A DNA stretch of 64,000 nucleotides from CAVQHY01 sp963712465. GTDB lineage: Bacteria > Actinomycetota > Thermoleophilia > Gaiellales > Gaiellaceae. Positions 27,478 through 35,936 of this stretch are shown here, piece by piece. How positions within the stretch are numbered: position 1 is the first letter of the stretch; every line of letters starts with the position of its first letter. The notes under the pieces were generated by a model that worked only from the letters and a program-made list of their open reading frames with translations, made no database searches and had not been told where the DNA came from. The stretch lies in NCBI GenBank assembly GCA_963712465.1, contig CAVQHY010000004.1, positions 806,001 to 870,000 on the forward strand, read 5' to 3'. Both the position numbers and the translations under genes were made by a program.

Positions 27478-28413
27478 TCACGCTGGAACCTCGAGACCTG
27501 CAAACGCTTGCGTCTCCGCGAGGCCGCGCACGCCGTCGCTCGCGCCGGTTGCCGTCGAGGCGAGCGCGCCGGCCGCGTTGCCGAGCCGAACCGCGTCCTC
27601 GAACGTCCAGCCTGCGAGCTTGCCGTAGAGGAGCCCCGCGACGAACGCGTCGCCTGCGCCCGTCCCGTCGACGGCGTGCACGTCGACCGGAGCGACATGG
27701 CCTTCGAAGCCCTCGCCCAAGGCGTAGCAGCCCTCGGGGCCCATCTTCAGCGCCACCTCGCCGACGCCCCGGTCGCGGAGCCAGGCTGCCACACGGTCGG
27801 GCTCGCGCTCGCCCGAGATTGCCTGCCCCTCCGCCAGACTCGGCGCGAACAGCCCGGCCTCGGGGAGGCACGGGAGGATCCGCTCCCAGCTGCCCGTCGC
27901 GTCGAAGACGACGTCGAGACTCGTGAGGATGCCTCGAGCCCTGGCCTCGGCGAGGATCGCCGCCGCCGGCTCGCCGTCCAGCTCCGGCATCACGAGCAGG
28001 CCGGCCAGGTGCAGGGCGCGCCCGCCGAACAGGATGTCCCGGTCTAGCTCGTCAGCCGCGACGCGCCCGTTGGCACCGGGAAGATGGAGGAACGTCCGCT
28101 CGCCGTCGGCGCCGACCAGCGCGACGGTGGCGGAGGTGGGCGCCTCCCGGTCGCGGATGACTCCACGCCGATCCACGCCACGCCTGTCGAGGGTTTCGAG
28201 CAGGAAGTCGCCGAAGGGATCTGCGCCGACCTTGCCTGCCACTGCCGCAGCGAGCCCGAGTCGCACGAGCGCGCTCGCCGTGTTGACAGCGCAGCCACCC
28301 GTGCTGAGCGAGATCTCGTCGACGAGTCCCACGGTCCCGCGAGTGGGTAGCTCCTCGATCGGACGTGCGATCACGTCCGCGACCAGGATGCCGAGGCAAA
28401 CGACGTCGGGCAT
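27478..28413 (-). CDS. PfkB-family carbohydrate kinase
   Basis: A 311-aa ribokinase-type kinase. The N-terminal GGCAVNTASALVRLG region and PfkB signature 2, DGTGAGDAFVAGLLYG with its catalytic Asp, are both intact. An adenine-binding GNAAGALAST segment follows. It starts at ATG 28413; an in-frame extension to 28983 was rejected because it overlaps the coding sequence of the upstream isomerase. In the operon it lies between the GlcN6P-isomerase-like protein and the DhnA aldolase, so a ketose or keto-acid phosphate is the likely product. Confidence 0.88.
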   Translation of the reverse strand: MPDVVCLGILVADVIARPIEELPTRGTVGLVDEISLSTGGCAVNTASALVRLGLAAAVAGKVGADPFGDFLLETLDRRGVDRRGVIRDREAPTSATVALVGADGERTFLHLPGANGRVAADELDRDILFGGRALHLAGLLVMPELDGEPAAAILAEARARGILTSLDVVFDATGSWERILPCLPEAGLFAPSLAEGQAISGEREPDRVAAWLRDRGVGEVALKMGPEGCYALGEGFEGHVAPVDVHAVDGTGAGDAFVAGLLYGKLAGWTFEDAVRLGNAAGALASTATGASDGVRGLAETQAFAGLEVPA

Positions 28414-28421
28414 CGTCCCAG

Positions 28422-29351
28422 CTACGACATGTGGATCTCGACGTCGTCGGCCACGCCGCCGAGGATCGTGTAGTCCGTCCGGGCCGTCTGCAGGATCGAC
28501 CCCGGAACGAGCTCGGACACCGGCCCGTGCGCGACGAGTCGCGCGATGAACCGCTGCCAGGAGACGCCGCCGCCGAGGTCGCCGTCGAGCCAGAAGCTGC
28601 GGTGCTTCGCGCCGAGGATGTCGCGCGGCCCGATCGTGTTGGCCTTCGGCGGCACCCACGACCAGTCGCCGCCGAACGAGTGGAGCGCGTTCTGCATGAT
28701 CGTCATCGGGTGGAGCTCCACGAGCCGCGCGCCCGCCTGTTTGTACGCCTCGATGTCGCCGTCGAACTCGAAGCCGAGGTGTGACTCCCAGAAGGCGATG
28801 TGCCCACACCAGCCGATGCCTCCGTAACAGACGTCGGCTCCACCGAGGTCCTCGATCATCCTCGAGTAGTCGGCGATCGTGTCTCGCGTCGGGAAGTGAA
28901 TGTTCTCCTCCCGTGGGCGGAGATCGGGGTCGACCTTCGCGAAGAAGTTGTCGAGCATCGCCCGCTGGAACGACCCCGGCCACGAGAGCGGCGCCGTGTC
29001 GCCGTTCTCGCTCGCGTACTCGTCCATGTTGAACGTGTGCACGTGCCGGAGCGAGAGGCGCTCGTCGTTGATCGTCCGTGCGGCGATGTCGTACTGAGGC
29101 ATCGGCCCGACCGGGAAGATGCCGACGAAGTCTCGGCTCTCGTCACGCGCCGCCCGGATGCGGGAGACGATGTCGTCGGCGAACGCCCGGTAGAACTCGC
29201 TCGGCTCGTCGACCACTCGGATCCGGAAGTCGGCGTTCGGATGCTCCGCGATCTCCGCGCGTCGGATCGCCCGAGCGCGCTCACACGCCTCCCGGTCGCG
29301 GAACGAGATGAAGCTTGCGAGCGAGTAGTCGAAGTCGAGCTCAGTGGCCAC
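28422..29351 (-). CDS. Glucosamine-6-phosphate isomerase/6-phosphogluconolactonase family protein
   Basis: A 309-aa NagB-like protein. FNMDEYASENG matches the catalytic Asp-Glu region, and GGIGWCGHIAFWESHLGFEF matches the lid motif normally written GIGxDGHIAFNEP. Trp-Cys and Trp-Glu-Ser replace the usual residues, so the substrate may differ from glucosamine-6-phosphate. GTG 29351 was chosen for an AAGGAG five bases upstream. It is 11 bases from the PIG-L deacetylase gene, which suggests deacetylation then deamination/isomerisation of an N-acetyl sugar. Confidence 0.82.
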   Translation of the reverse strand: MATELDFDYSLASFISFRDREACERARAIRRAEIAEHPNADFRIRVVDEPSEFYRAFADDIVSRIRAARDESRDFVGIFPVGPMPQYDIAARTINDERLSLRHVHTFNMDEYASENGDTAPLSWPGSFQRAMLDNFFAKVDPDLRPREENIHFPTRDTIADYSRMIEDLGGADVCYGGIGWCGHIAFWESHLGFEFDGDIEAYKQAGARLVELHPMTIMQNALHSFGGDWSWVPPKANTIGPRDILGAKHRSFWLDGDLGGGVSWQRFIARLVAHGPVSELVPGSILQTARTDYTILGGVADDVEIHMS

Positions 29352-29362
29352 GCGGTCTCCTT

Positions 29363-30067
29363 TCAGGGAAGGTGCCGCGTCGTCGTCCCGCGCGGCCAGG
29401 TCAGGCATTGCGTGAACCCCTCTGCGTACCGTACGCCGCACTGGAGCCCTCGGTACGCCGTCGCGGTCTTCATGTTCTCGACGATGTCGACGCCGTCGTG
29501 GTCGCGAAGCCAGGTGAGCTGGCTCTCGTGCGCCTCGAGCATGGCGACCTTCACGTCGATCGTGTCGGTCACGTCCACGTACTCGGTCGGCACGAAGCCG
29601 AGTCCCATCACGGTGTCCATGAAGTAGATCGGCGTGACGAGGCCGTGATGAGGGCGTTCGGTCTCGAAGAGCGGCAGCGTGGCATGGAAGCTGCAATCGA
29701 AGACGAGCTTCGAGACCTCGTTGTGGTCGCTCATGTAGTCGCCGCTCGCGTGGGTGATGATCACGTCGGGCCGGGCGGCGCGAACGAGGTCGATCACGGC
29801 ACGTCGCTGGTCCGGGTCGGCCGCGTTCACCTCGGAGTCGGAAAGGCCGAGCGAGACGTACTCCGCGCCGGCGACCTCGGCGGCCCGGCGCGCCTCCTCG
29901 CCGCGGATCTGGGCGATCTCGTCGCTCGTGTGCACGTAGCTGCCTCGATTGCCCCGGGTCGCGTGGCACATCACGACCTCGTGGCCTTCCCGCACGTAGC
30001 GCGCGATCGTCCCGCCGCACAGAATCTCGAGATCGTCCGGATGCGCTGCGACCGCGAGTACCCTCAT
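29363..30067 (-). CDS. PIG-L/LmbE-family zinc N-deacetylase
   Basis: A 234-aa deacetylase. The zinc motif AAHPDDLEILCGG is at the N-terminus (His, Asp-Asp), RGEEARRAAEVAGAEYVSL is mid-protein, and the third metal ligand is the His of YMSDHNEVSKL. Family members remove acetyl from GlcNAc-type sugars in small molecules. It is the first enzyme gene after the ROK regulator, with 63 bases between. The next genes encode an amino-sugar isomerase, a kinase and an aldolase, which supports an N-acetylated sugar substrate. Confidence 0.88.
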   Translation of the reverse strand: MRVLAVAAHPDDLEILCGGTIARYVREGHEVVMCHATRGNRGSYVHTSDEIAQIRGEEARRAAEVAGAEYVSLGLSDSEVNAADPDQRRAVIDLVRAARPDVIITHASGDYMSDHNEVSKLVFDCSFHATLPLFETERPHHGLVTPIYFMDTVMGLGFVPTEYVDVTDTIDVKVAMLEAHESQLTWLRDHDGVDIVENMKTATAYRGLQCGVRYAEGFTQCLTWPRGTTTRHLP

Positions 30068-30130
30068 GGAAGTCTCACCAGTTCACCTCCGTCGCTCGAT
30101 CTCCACCGTTCCACCGGCCGTGTCCGCGCA

Positions 30131-31375
30131 CTAGGCCGTCAGCTCCTCGAACGCGAACAGGCGGTCTTCCACCGACGTGATCGCGAGCCTGACCGCCCCG
30201 AGCGCAACCGCCTCGTCGCCGAGCTCGGAGAGCACGACGCGTGGTGCCCTGGGCACGAGGTCTGTGACGCCGCGCTCGAGCGGATCGAGCAGTGTTGCTC
30301 CTGCCCGGGATAGCCCGCCGCCGACGATCACCGTCTCGGGGTTGAGGACGACCACGAGCGATGCGATTCCACGGGCCAGCCTGCTCACGAGCTCGTCAAC
30401 GATCCCTGCCGCAGCCGCGTCGCCGCGGCGGGCGGCCTCGAAGACCACCTCCGCGTCCACGCCTGCGGGCCCCCCGCCGGCCAGCTCGCGCAGCAGCGCA
30501 CCGGCGTCGCCGCGCGCGGCCTCGCTTCCCAGCCGGGCGAACGCCCGGCCGCCGGCGGCGAGCTCGAACGGGCCCAGGTCGGGCTTGCGCGGAGGGCGGT
30601 CCTCGCCGAGCGGCAGATAGCCGACCTCACCGGCCGCGCCGCCCGCACCCCGGTAGAGCTCGCCGCCGATCAGGATGCCCGCGCCGATGCCGACGCCGAC
30701 GTGCACGTAGACGGCGTCGTCCACGCCCTGTGCCGCGCCGCGCCAGCGCTCGGCCAGTACGGCAAGGTGAACCTCGTTGTCCACGAGCACGGGACAGGGG
30801 AAGCCGCTCTCGAGGGCCGACGCAAGACGTAGGCGCTCCCAGCCGTCGAGCTGGGGTGCGAGGCGAACCTGTCCACCGGCAGGATCGACGATGCCCGGAG
30901 TGCCGACGCCGACCGCGCCGAGCTCGCGCAGCTCGACTCCCGCTGCTGCGAGCGCCGCCGTCGAGGCGGCGCGAACCTCGTCGAGGCGGGCTGGTGCATC
31001 GAGATCGTCTCGCCCGGCCGTGCTTCGCCTCTCCATGGCGAGAATCGCTCCCGAGAGGTCGGCGACCGTCGCCAGGATCTTGTTCGCGCCGATATCGATG
31101 CCGAGCACGTGGGTGAGGTCGGCCCGGAAGCGAAGCAGCCGGGCCGGCGGGCCCGGCCGGCGCGGACGCACCTCTCCGTTCGCCGTGCTCTCGTCGGCGT
31201 AGCGGGCACGGAGCAGGACATCTGCGATCTCGTTCACCGTCGGTCGCGAGAGCCCTGTCGCCCGCGCGATCTCGCCGCGCGAGATCGGGCCCGATTCCCG
31301 GATCGCGCGCAGAACGAGCGCGGAGTTGAGGCGGCGGAGAAGCGGCGGAGAGCCGGGTACGTTTGTGATCGACAC
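30131..31375 (-). CDS. ROK-family transcriptional regulator (NagC/XylR type)
   Basis: A 414-aa protein with an N-terminal winged helix (about residues 10-65: ISRGEIARATGLSRPTVNEI) and a ROK sugar-kinase-like effector domain. The latter has VLGIDIGANKI, VGVGTPGIVDPAGG and GIGAGILIGGELYRGAGGAA. The zinc motif CxCGxxGCxE that marks many ROK proteins is missing; the corresponding stretch reads GEVGYLPLGEDRPPRKPDLG. It heads the minus-strand operon and faces the 15-gene plus-strand cluster across an 87-base gap, so it may control both. Confidence 0.88.
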   Translation of the reverse strand: MSITNVPGSPPLLRRLNSALVLRAIRESGPISRGEIARATGLSRPTVNEIADVLLRARYADESTANGEVRPRRPGPPARLLRFRADLTHVLGIDIGANKILATVADLSGAILAMERRSTAGRDDLDAPARLDEVRAASTAALAAAGVELRELGAVGVGTPGIVDPAGGQVRLAPQLDGWERLRLASALESGFPCPVLVDNEVHLAVLAERWRGAAQGVDDAVYVHVGVGIGAGILIGGELYRGAGGAAGEVGYLPLGEDRPPRKPDLGPFELAAGGRAFARLGSEAARGDAGALLRELAGGGPAGVDAEVVFEAARRGDAAAAGIVDELVSRLARGIASLVVVLNPETVIVGGGLSRAGATLLDPLERGVTDLVPRAPRVVLSELGDEAVALGAVRLAITSVEDRLFAFEELTA

Positions 31376-31391
31376 CGTTGGTTCGCCTGCC

Positions 31392-31420
31392 TTGACTGGG
31401 ATCGGTGGGGAATGTTATGA
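31392..31420 (+). promoter_or_regulatory. Putative promoter for the 15-gene plus-strand cluster
   Basis: TTGACT (31392-31397) and TTATGA (31415-31420) have a 17-base spacer and lie 43 bases before GTG 31463. The -10 overlaps the -10 of the opposing promoter. Confidence 0.5.
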
Positions 31421-31441
31421 AGCCTTCCTGCCAATTAGCAA
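31412..31441 (-). promoter_or_regulatory. Putative promoter for the ROK-headed minus-strand operon
   Basis: Read on the minus strand, TTGCTA (31441-31436) and TAACAT (31417-31412) are 18 bases apart and 36 bases before GTG 31375. Confidence 0.45.
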
Positions 31442-31462
31442 GGTCGCCGGCTAGACGACGTC

Positions 31463-31837
31463 GTGCCCCAGTTCGAGCGCTCGCGATTCGATCACATCGG
31501 CCTCGTCACGGCCGAGCAGCAGCCCGGCGAGAGCTGGGTCGAGGCGACTCGGGTTTGGGTGACGAGCCCACGTGCACATCCCTACAACGTCGAGTTCCTC
31601 CGGTTCGAACCGGACACCCCGGTCACCGGCCCGCTGCGGACGGAGCCGCATATCGCATACCGCGTCCCCGATGTTCACCGAGCGTGCACCGAGGCGGCAG
31701 CCGACGGATGTGACGTTCTGGCGGAGCCGTTCGACGTCGGCAACGGATTCCTGACGGTGGCCTTCGTGCGCACTGGTGGCGCCGCCGTCGTCGAATTCAT
31801 GCAGTATGCGAATCCCAACGAAGAGGGGTGGTTCTGA
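31463..31837 (+). CDS. VOC-superfamily protein (glyoxalase-like)
   Basis: A 124-aa single vicinal-oxygen-chelate domain. RFDHIGLVT supplies a first metal-type His, EPHIAYRVPDVHRAC a second, and AVVEFMQYANP a C-terminal Glu, with paired beta-alpha-beta-beta-beta modules. Members are isomerases, epimerases or dioxygenases. Being first gene of the long cluster and overlapping the ABC ATPase by ten bases, it is likely an epimerase or binding partner for the imported compound. Confidence 0.75.
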   Translation: MPQFERSRFDHIGLVTAEQQPGESWVEATRVWVTSPRAHPYNVEFLRFEPDTPVTGPLRTEPHIAYRVPDVHRACTEAAADGCDVLAEPFDVGNGFLTVAFVRTGGAAVVEFMQYANPNEEGWF

Positions 31838-32631
31838 GCACCGCCGAGCCCAAGATCCGGATCGAGGAAGCGACGAAGGTCTACGAGACGAAGACCGGCT
31901 CGGTGCACGCGCTCGAGAGCTTCTCGCTCGACGTCGGCGACGGCGAGCTCGTCTGCGTGCTCGGTCCGAGCGGCTGCGGCAAGACGACGCTCCTGTGGTC
32001 GGTCGGAGGACTCCACGGGCTCACTCGCGGGCGGGTGCTGCTCGACGACACGCACGTCACCGGGCCCGTGCCGGATCGGATCGGGATGATCTTCCAGGAG
32101 GCGAACCTCCTTCCGTGGAGGAATCTCCAGAAGAACATCGAGCTTCCGTTCGAGATCAAGAAGGTGACGCCCAACGCGGCCCGGGTGCAGGAGCTTCTGG
32201 CCGAGGTCGGCCTCGCCGGCTTCGACACGAAGTACCCGCGCGAGCTCTCCGGCGGGATGCAGCAGCGGGCGTCGATCGTGCGCGCGCTGGCACAGGATCC
32301 CGAGGTGCTGCTGATGGACGAGCCGTTCGGAGCCCTCGACGCCTTCACGCGCGACGAGATGAACCTCCTGCTCCTGCGCCTCTGGGAGGAGACGCGCAAG
32401 ACGATCGTGTTCGTCACCCACAACGTCTCCGAGGCGATCTTCATCGCCGACCGAGTCGTCGTCATGACCGCCCGGCCCGGTCGCCTCGCTCACATCTTCG
32501 AGATCGACCTGCCGCGCCCGCGCACTGTCGAGATGCAGTTCGACCCGGAGTTCGTCGGCCTCGTCCAGGAGATCAAGACGGTCGTCGAGACCGGCGGCAA
32601 GCACGTCCATTCCGTCGTGGAGCTGGACTAG
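31828..32631 (+). CDS. NitT/TauT-type ABC transporter ATPase
   Basis: A 267-aa ATPase of the nitrate/sulfonate/taurine/hydroxymethylpyrimidine class. Walker A is GPSGCGKTT, the Q-loop IFQEANLLPWRN, the signature LSGGMQQRASIVRAL, Walker B LLMDEPFGALD and the switch VTHNVSEA. LLPWRN and the C-terminal TARPGR are characteristic of SsuB/TauB-like proteins. GTG 31828 overlaps the VOC gene. It drives the permease and binding protein encoded next. Confidence 0.92.
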   Translation: MVLSTAEPKIRIEEATKVYETKTGSVHALESFSLDVGDGELVCVLGPSGCGKTTLLWSVGGLHGLTRGRVLLDDTHVTGPVPDRIGMIFQEANLLPWRNLQKNIELPFEIKKVTPNAARVQELLAEVGLAGFDTKYPRELSGGMQQRASIVRALAQDPEVLLMDEPFGALDAFTRDEMNLLLLRLWEETRKTIVFVTHNVSEAIFIADRVVVMTARPGRLAHIFEIDLPRPRTVEMQFDPEFVGLVQEIKTVVETGGKHVHSVVELD

Positions 32632-32645
32632 CAGGTGGGAGGCCA

Positions 32646-33518
32646 GTGAGCCAGGTTCCGAGCGAGCTCCGCGACGAGATCCCGAGCTTCGAGAAGTCGG
32701 AGGCAGTCGAGGCGAGCGCAGGGAACGCCAGTGCCCTGGGCTCGTTCGCAGGTGCGCGCGGCGCTGCGGAGATCCTGGGGATCGTTGCCCTAGCGGTCGG
32801 CATGTTCTTCCTCGTCGAGCTGGTGCTCCGGATCGCGGGCACGCCCGAGTACGTGTTCCCGAAGCCGACCTCGACCGTGAAGACGCTCGTCAACAACTTC
32901 GGCACCCTCTACGCGCCCCACCTCTGGGTCACGTTGCAGGAGTTTCTGATCGGCTTCGCGATCGGCTCGACGATCGGCCTTCTGCTCGCGGCGCTGATCA
33001 CGCAGAAGCCGTTCGTCGAGAAGGTGGTTGCCCCGTACATCATCGTGCTCGTCGTGACGCCGATGATCGCGCTGGTTCCCTTCTTGCGGCTCACGGGGCC
33101 GCTGAAGGGATTCTCGATCTGGCCGATCGTTGCCGCTGTCGCTCTCGCGTCGGGCCCGATGGTGCTGATCAACTCGGCCACGGGGTTTCGCCGTACCGAC
33201 CTCGCCAAGATCGCGCTCGCCCGTTCCTACGGGGCGAGCACGTTCCAGATCTTTCGCAAGATCCGCTTCCCGCTGGCGCTGCCGATGATCATCGTCGGCT
33301 ACATGATCGGCTCGATTTTCGGGCTCCTGACCGCTGTCGGCGGCGAGATGGTGGCCGCGAGCGACCGCGGCGGGCTGGGGAAGCAGCTGATCTACTTCTC
33401 GTCACTGATCCAGATGCCGGAGTTCGGCGGAGTAATTCTGCTCATTGCAGCACTAGGCATCACCATCTACGTCGTGTTCTACTTCATCGGCAAGCGGTGG
33501 GCGAGCTGGGAGGCGTAG
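32646..33518 (+). CDS. NitT/TauT-type ABC transporter permease
   Basis: A 290-aa permease with a charged N-terminal 40 residues, then about six hydrophobic helices starting ILGIVALAVGMFFLVELVL. The EAA-type loop KIALARSYGASTFQIFRKI and preceding NSATGFRRTD fit the SsuC/TauC family. GTG 32646 was chosen for GGGAGG a few bases upstream. It sits between its ATPase and binding-protein genes. Confidence 0.92.
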   Translation: MSQVPSELRDEIPSFEKSEAVEASAGNASALGSFAGARGAAEILGIVALAVGMFFLVELVLRIAGTPEYVFPKPTSTVKTLVNNFGTLYAPHLWVTLQEFLIGFAIGSTIGLLLAALITQKPFVEKVVAPYIIVLVVTPMIALVPFLRLTGPLKGFSIWPIVAAVALASGPMVLINSATGFRRTDLAKIALARSYGASTFQIFRKIRFPLALPMIIVGYMIGSIFGLLTAVGGEMVAASDRGGLGKQLIYFSSLIQMPEFGGVILLIAALGITIYVVFYFIGKRWASWEA

Positions 33519-33550
33519 GCAAACGGGAGCAGGCAGAAACGGAGGAGGGA

Positions 33551-34756
33551 ATGCAGGACAAGGTCGTGTTTCAGCAGTTCGACGAGGATGGGTACAAGGA
33601 GATCGAGGTCACCCGAAGTGACCTCCTGAAGAAAGGAGCCGCGGGTGCGCTCGGCCTCGGGCTGCTCGGGGGGCTCACGGTTCGGGAGGCATCGGCAGCC
33701 ACAGATGGGCTCGACAAGGTCACCTGGATCTCACCGCGCGGGACGCTGGACGTCATGGACGACTACAACCTCGTGGTCGCGATCAAGCAGGGCTACTTCC
33801 GCAGCCTCGGCTGCGACGTCAAGCTGATCGCGGGCCCGTTCGACGCGACCGCCTGCACGAAGTTCGTCGCCCAGAAGCAGGCGGACGTCGGCTTTCCGTC
33901 GCCCGGGGTGCTCACGTTCTCGGTCGATACGGGCATCCCCGTGAAGTCGATCTGGGAGATGTTCCCAGGACAGGTCTTCGGCTTCGCGTTCCCGAACGAC
34001 ACGAAGATCTCGGACGTCAAGCAGCTCGCCGGCAAGACGATCGCGCTCGGCTCGGCGGGGTGGAGCGTGATCGTCGACCCGATGCTCGTCGAGATCGGCG
34101 TCGACCCGAAGTCGGTGAAGTACGTCGAGCTCGGCCCTCAGTGGACACAGGCCACTGCGCTCGGCCAGGCCGACGCGGCGCTCGTCTGGTGGGGACTTCG
34201 CGGTCAGCTGATCGGGCAGTCCGCGGGCTTCGGGACGGGCATCAGCCTCAAGTTCATCATGGGGCAGAAGTGGGGCTCGAAGCAGCCCTCCAACGTCTAC
34301 TCGGTACGCACGGCCGACCTCACGAACGCCGGGCGGCGCGACCTCTACACGCGCTTTCTCAAGGGCGTCGTCCAGGGGTTCGAGTTCGGCAAGGCCAACC
34401 CGCGGGCCGCGGCGCAGATCACGTACGGCGCGTACCCCGCCCTCCAGCGACTGATCTCGCCGCAGGTGGCGCTCAACTCGATGGTCGAGCTGGCCAGTGG
34501 CTACGGCGCCCGCGCACGCGCGGGCAAGGGCTGGGGCTCGCACGACGTCAACGCCTGGGCCGGCTACCTCAAGGTGGCCTTCGACCTCAAACAGACGAAG
34601 AAGGCGCTCAAGGTGAGCGACGTGCTCACGAACGACTTCGTGGCACGAGCGAACAGAAACCCTGCGGGCATCGCCAAGGCGCGTGCCGATGCGCGGAGGT
34701 ACAAGGTCAACTCGTACTTCAAGGGCACGTCGCTCCCGGCGGGCCTGCCGCTCTAA
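33551..34756 (+). CDS. NMT1/TauA-type ABC transporter substrate-binding protein
   Basis: A 401-aa secreted binding protein. ATG 33551 follows GGAGGAGGG directly. The N-terminus has charged residues, TRSDLLKKGAAGALGLGLLG as a Tat-like signal helix, and cleavage probably after REASA. The mature protein has the two-lobe NMT1 pattern: VAIKQGYFRSLGCDVKLI, QKQADVGFPSPG, KQLAGKTIALGSAGWS. Ligands in this family are small anions, sulfonates or pyrimidines. The high Lys content and long spacer suggest a soluble protein exported folded. Confidence 0.9.
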   Translation: MQDKVVFQQFDEDGYKEIEVTRSDLLKKGAAGALGLGLLGGLTVREASAATDGLDKVTWISPRGTLDVMDDYNLVVAIKQGYFRSLGCDVKLIAGPFDATACTKFVAQKQADVGFPSPGVLTFSVDTGIPVKSIWEMFPGQVFGFAFPNDTKISDVKQLAGKTIALGSAGWSVIVDPMLVEIGVDPKSVKYVELGPQWTQATALGQADAALVWWGLRGQLIGQSAGFGTGISLKFIMGQKWGSKQPSNVYSVRTADLTNAGRRDLYTRFLKGVVQGFEFGKANPRAAAQITYGAYPALQRLISPQVALNSMVELASGYGARARAGKGWGSHDVNAWAGYLKVAFDLKQTKKALKVSDVLTNDFVARANRNPAGIAKARADARRYKVNSYFKGTSLPAGLPL

Positions 34757-34764
34757 GGGGATTC

Positions 34765-35919
34765 ATGGCGGCCGGGGCGCTCCGCAGTGACGGGGCGCCC
34801 CGGCCGTCCCTCGGGCTCGTCGTCAACCCGGTCGCAGGGCTCGGCGGCCGGGTAGGGCTAAAGGGGTCGGATGGTGCGGCGACAGTGGCCCGAGCGCGGG
34901 AGCTGGGTGCGGTCCCGATGGCGCCCGCGCGCGCGGTAGAGGCACTCGAGCCACTCGTGTCCCGCCGGCACTCGTTCGCGTTGCTCGCGGCACCCGGGGC
35001 GATGGGTGTGGACGAGGCGCGGGCCGCCGGCATCGCGGCCGAGGCGGTCGGCGAAGTCCCGCCGGGCGAGACGACCTCCGCCGATACCCGCGCAGCCGCC
35101 GCGGAACTCGCCGCACGCGGCGTCGACCTCCTCCTGTTCGTTGGCGGCGACGGCACTGCCGTCGACGTGCTCGCCGCTGTCGGCGATCGCGTCCCCGTGC
35201 TCGGGGTGCCCGCCGGCGTGAAGATGCACTCGGCGGTGTTCGGAGTCACTCCGCGACGTGCCGGAGAACTCGCCGCGCTGGTCCTCGAGGGAACGGCGCG
35301 GCCGGCACGGCCGGCCGAGGTGCTCGACGTCGACGAGGAGGCGCTCCGGGCCGGCGTCCTTTCGCCACGCCTGCTCGGGCACCTCCGGGTCCCGGTCCAG
35401 CCGCGCCTCGTCCAGGGCCGCAAGGCCCGAAGCCTCCCCGGGGAAGAGGTCGCGCAAGCCGAGATCGCCGCCCACGTCCTCGATCGCCTGGGACCCACCG
35501 AGCTCTGTCTCGTCGGCCCGGGCACGACGGCCGGAGCCGTGCTCGCGCGGCTGGGCTACGACCATGCGCTCCTCGGAGTCGACGCTGTGCGCGGAGGCCG
35601 GCTTGTGGCGGCGGACGCAGACGAGCGGCGCCTGCTCGAGCTTCTCGCCGATGCGGACGTCGCCACGGTGGTGGTGACGCCCGTCGGTGGCCAGGGCTTC
35701 CTGCTCGGCCGCGGCAACCAGCAACTCAGCCCCGCCGTTCTCCGGGCGGCGGGGGTCGGACGGCTCGTCGTGGTCGCGACGGAGGCGAAGATCGCCGCAC
35801 TGCGAGGCGAGCCGCTCCTCGTCGACACGGGAGACCCGGTGCTCGACGACGCCTTCACCGGCTACGCCCGTATCGTCACCGGCTACAACCGCGAGATCGT
35901 CTACCCCGTCTCCACCTAG
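34765..35919 (+). CDS. AcoX-like ATP-NAD kinase-fold protein
   Basis: A 384-aa protein with LGLVVNPVAGLGGRVGLKGSDG-type opening (shortened here by reading in parts: LVVNPVAG, then GGRVGLKG) that is specific to AcoX/ATP-NAD-kinase relatives. It has the kinase motif FVGGDGT at about residue 127, GVPAGVKMHSAVF, and a C-terminal GGQGFLLGRGNQQLSP. The fold is that of NAD kinase. The biological role of AcoX proteins is not established; they recur beside ThDP enzymes and PLP decarboxylases in catabolic clusters. It follows the binding-protein stop by eight bases. Confidence 0.82.
   Translation: MAAGALRSDGAPRPSLGLVVNPVAGLGGRVGLKGSDGAATVARARELGAVPMAPARAVEALEPLVSRRHSFALLAAPGAMGVDEARAAGIAAEAVGEVPPGETTSADTRAAAAELAARGVDLLLFVGGDGTAVDVLAAVGDRVPVLGVPAGVKMHSAVFGVTPRRAGELAALVLEGTARPARPAEVLDVDEEALRAGVLSPRLLGHLRVPVQPRLVQGRKARSLPGEEVAQAEIAAHVLDRLGPTELCLVGPGTTAGAVLARLGYDHALLGVDAVRGGRLVAADADERRLLELLADADVATVVVTPVGGQGFLLGRGNQQLSPAVLRAAGVGRLVVVATEAKIAALRGEPLLVDTGDPVLDDAFTGYARIVTGYNREIVYPVST
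34770..34805 (+). other. GC-rich 11-bp inverted repeat at the start of the AcoX-like gene
   Basis: Arms 34770-34780 and 34795-34805 are exact complements around a 14-base loop. It begins 13 bases after the binding-protein stop and includes the second to fourteenth codons of the next gene. It has no T-run, as with the hairpin after the other binding-protein gene at 13951. Confidence 0.6.
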
Positions 35920-35936
35920 ACATCCAAGGAGGTTCG

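Noticed and set aside
28422..30020. GlcN6P-isomerase-like gene extended upstream to 30020
   Set aside because: The extra region is the shifted frame of the PIG-L gene; GTG 29351 has a good ribosome-binding site.
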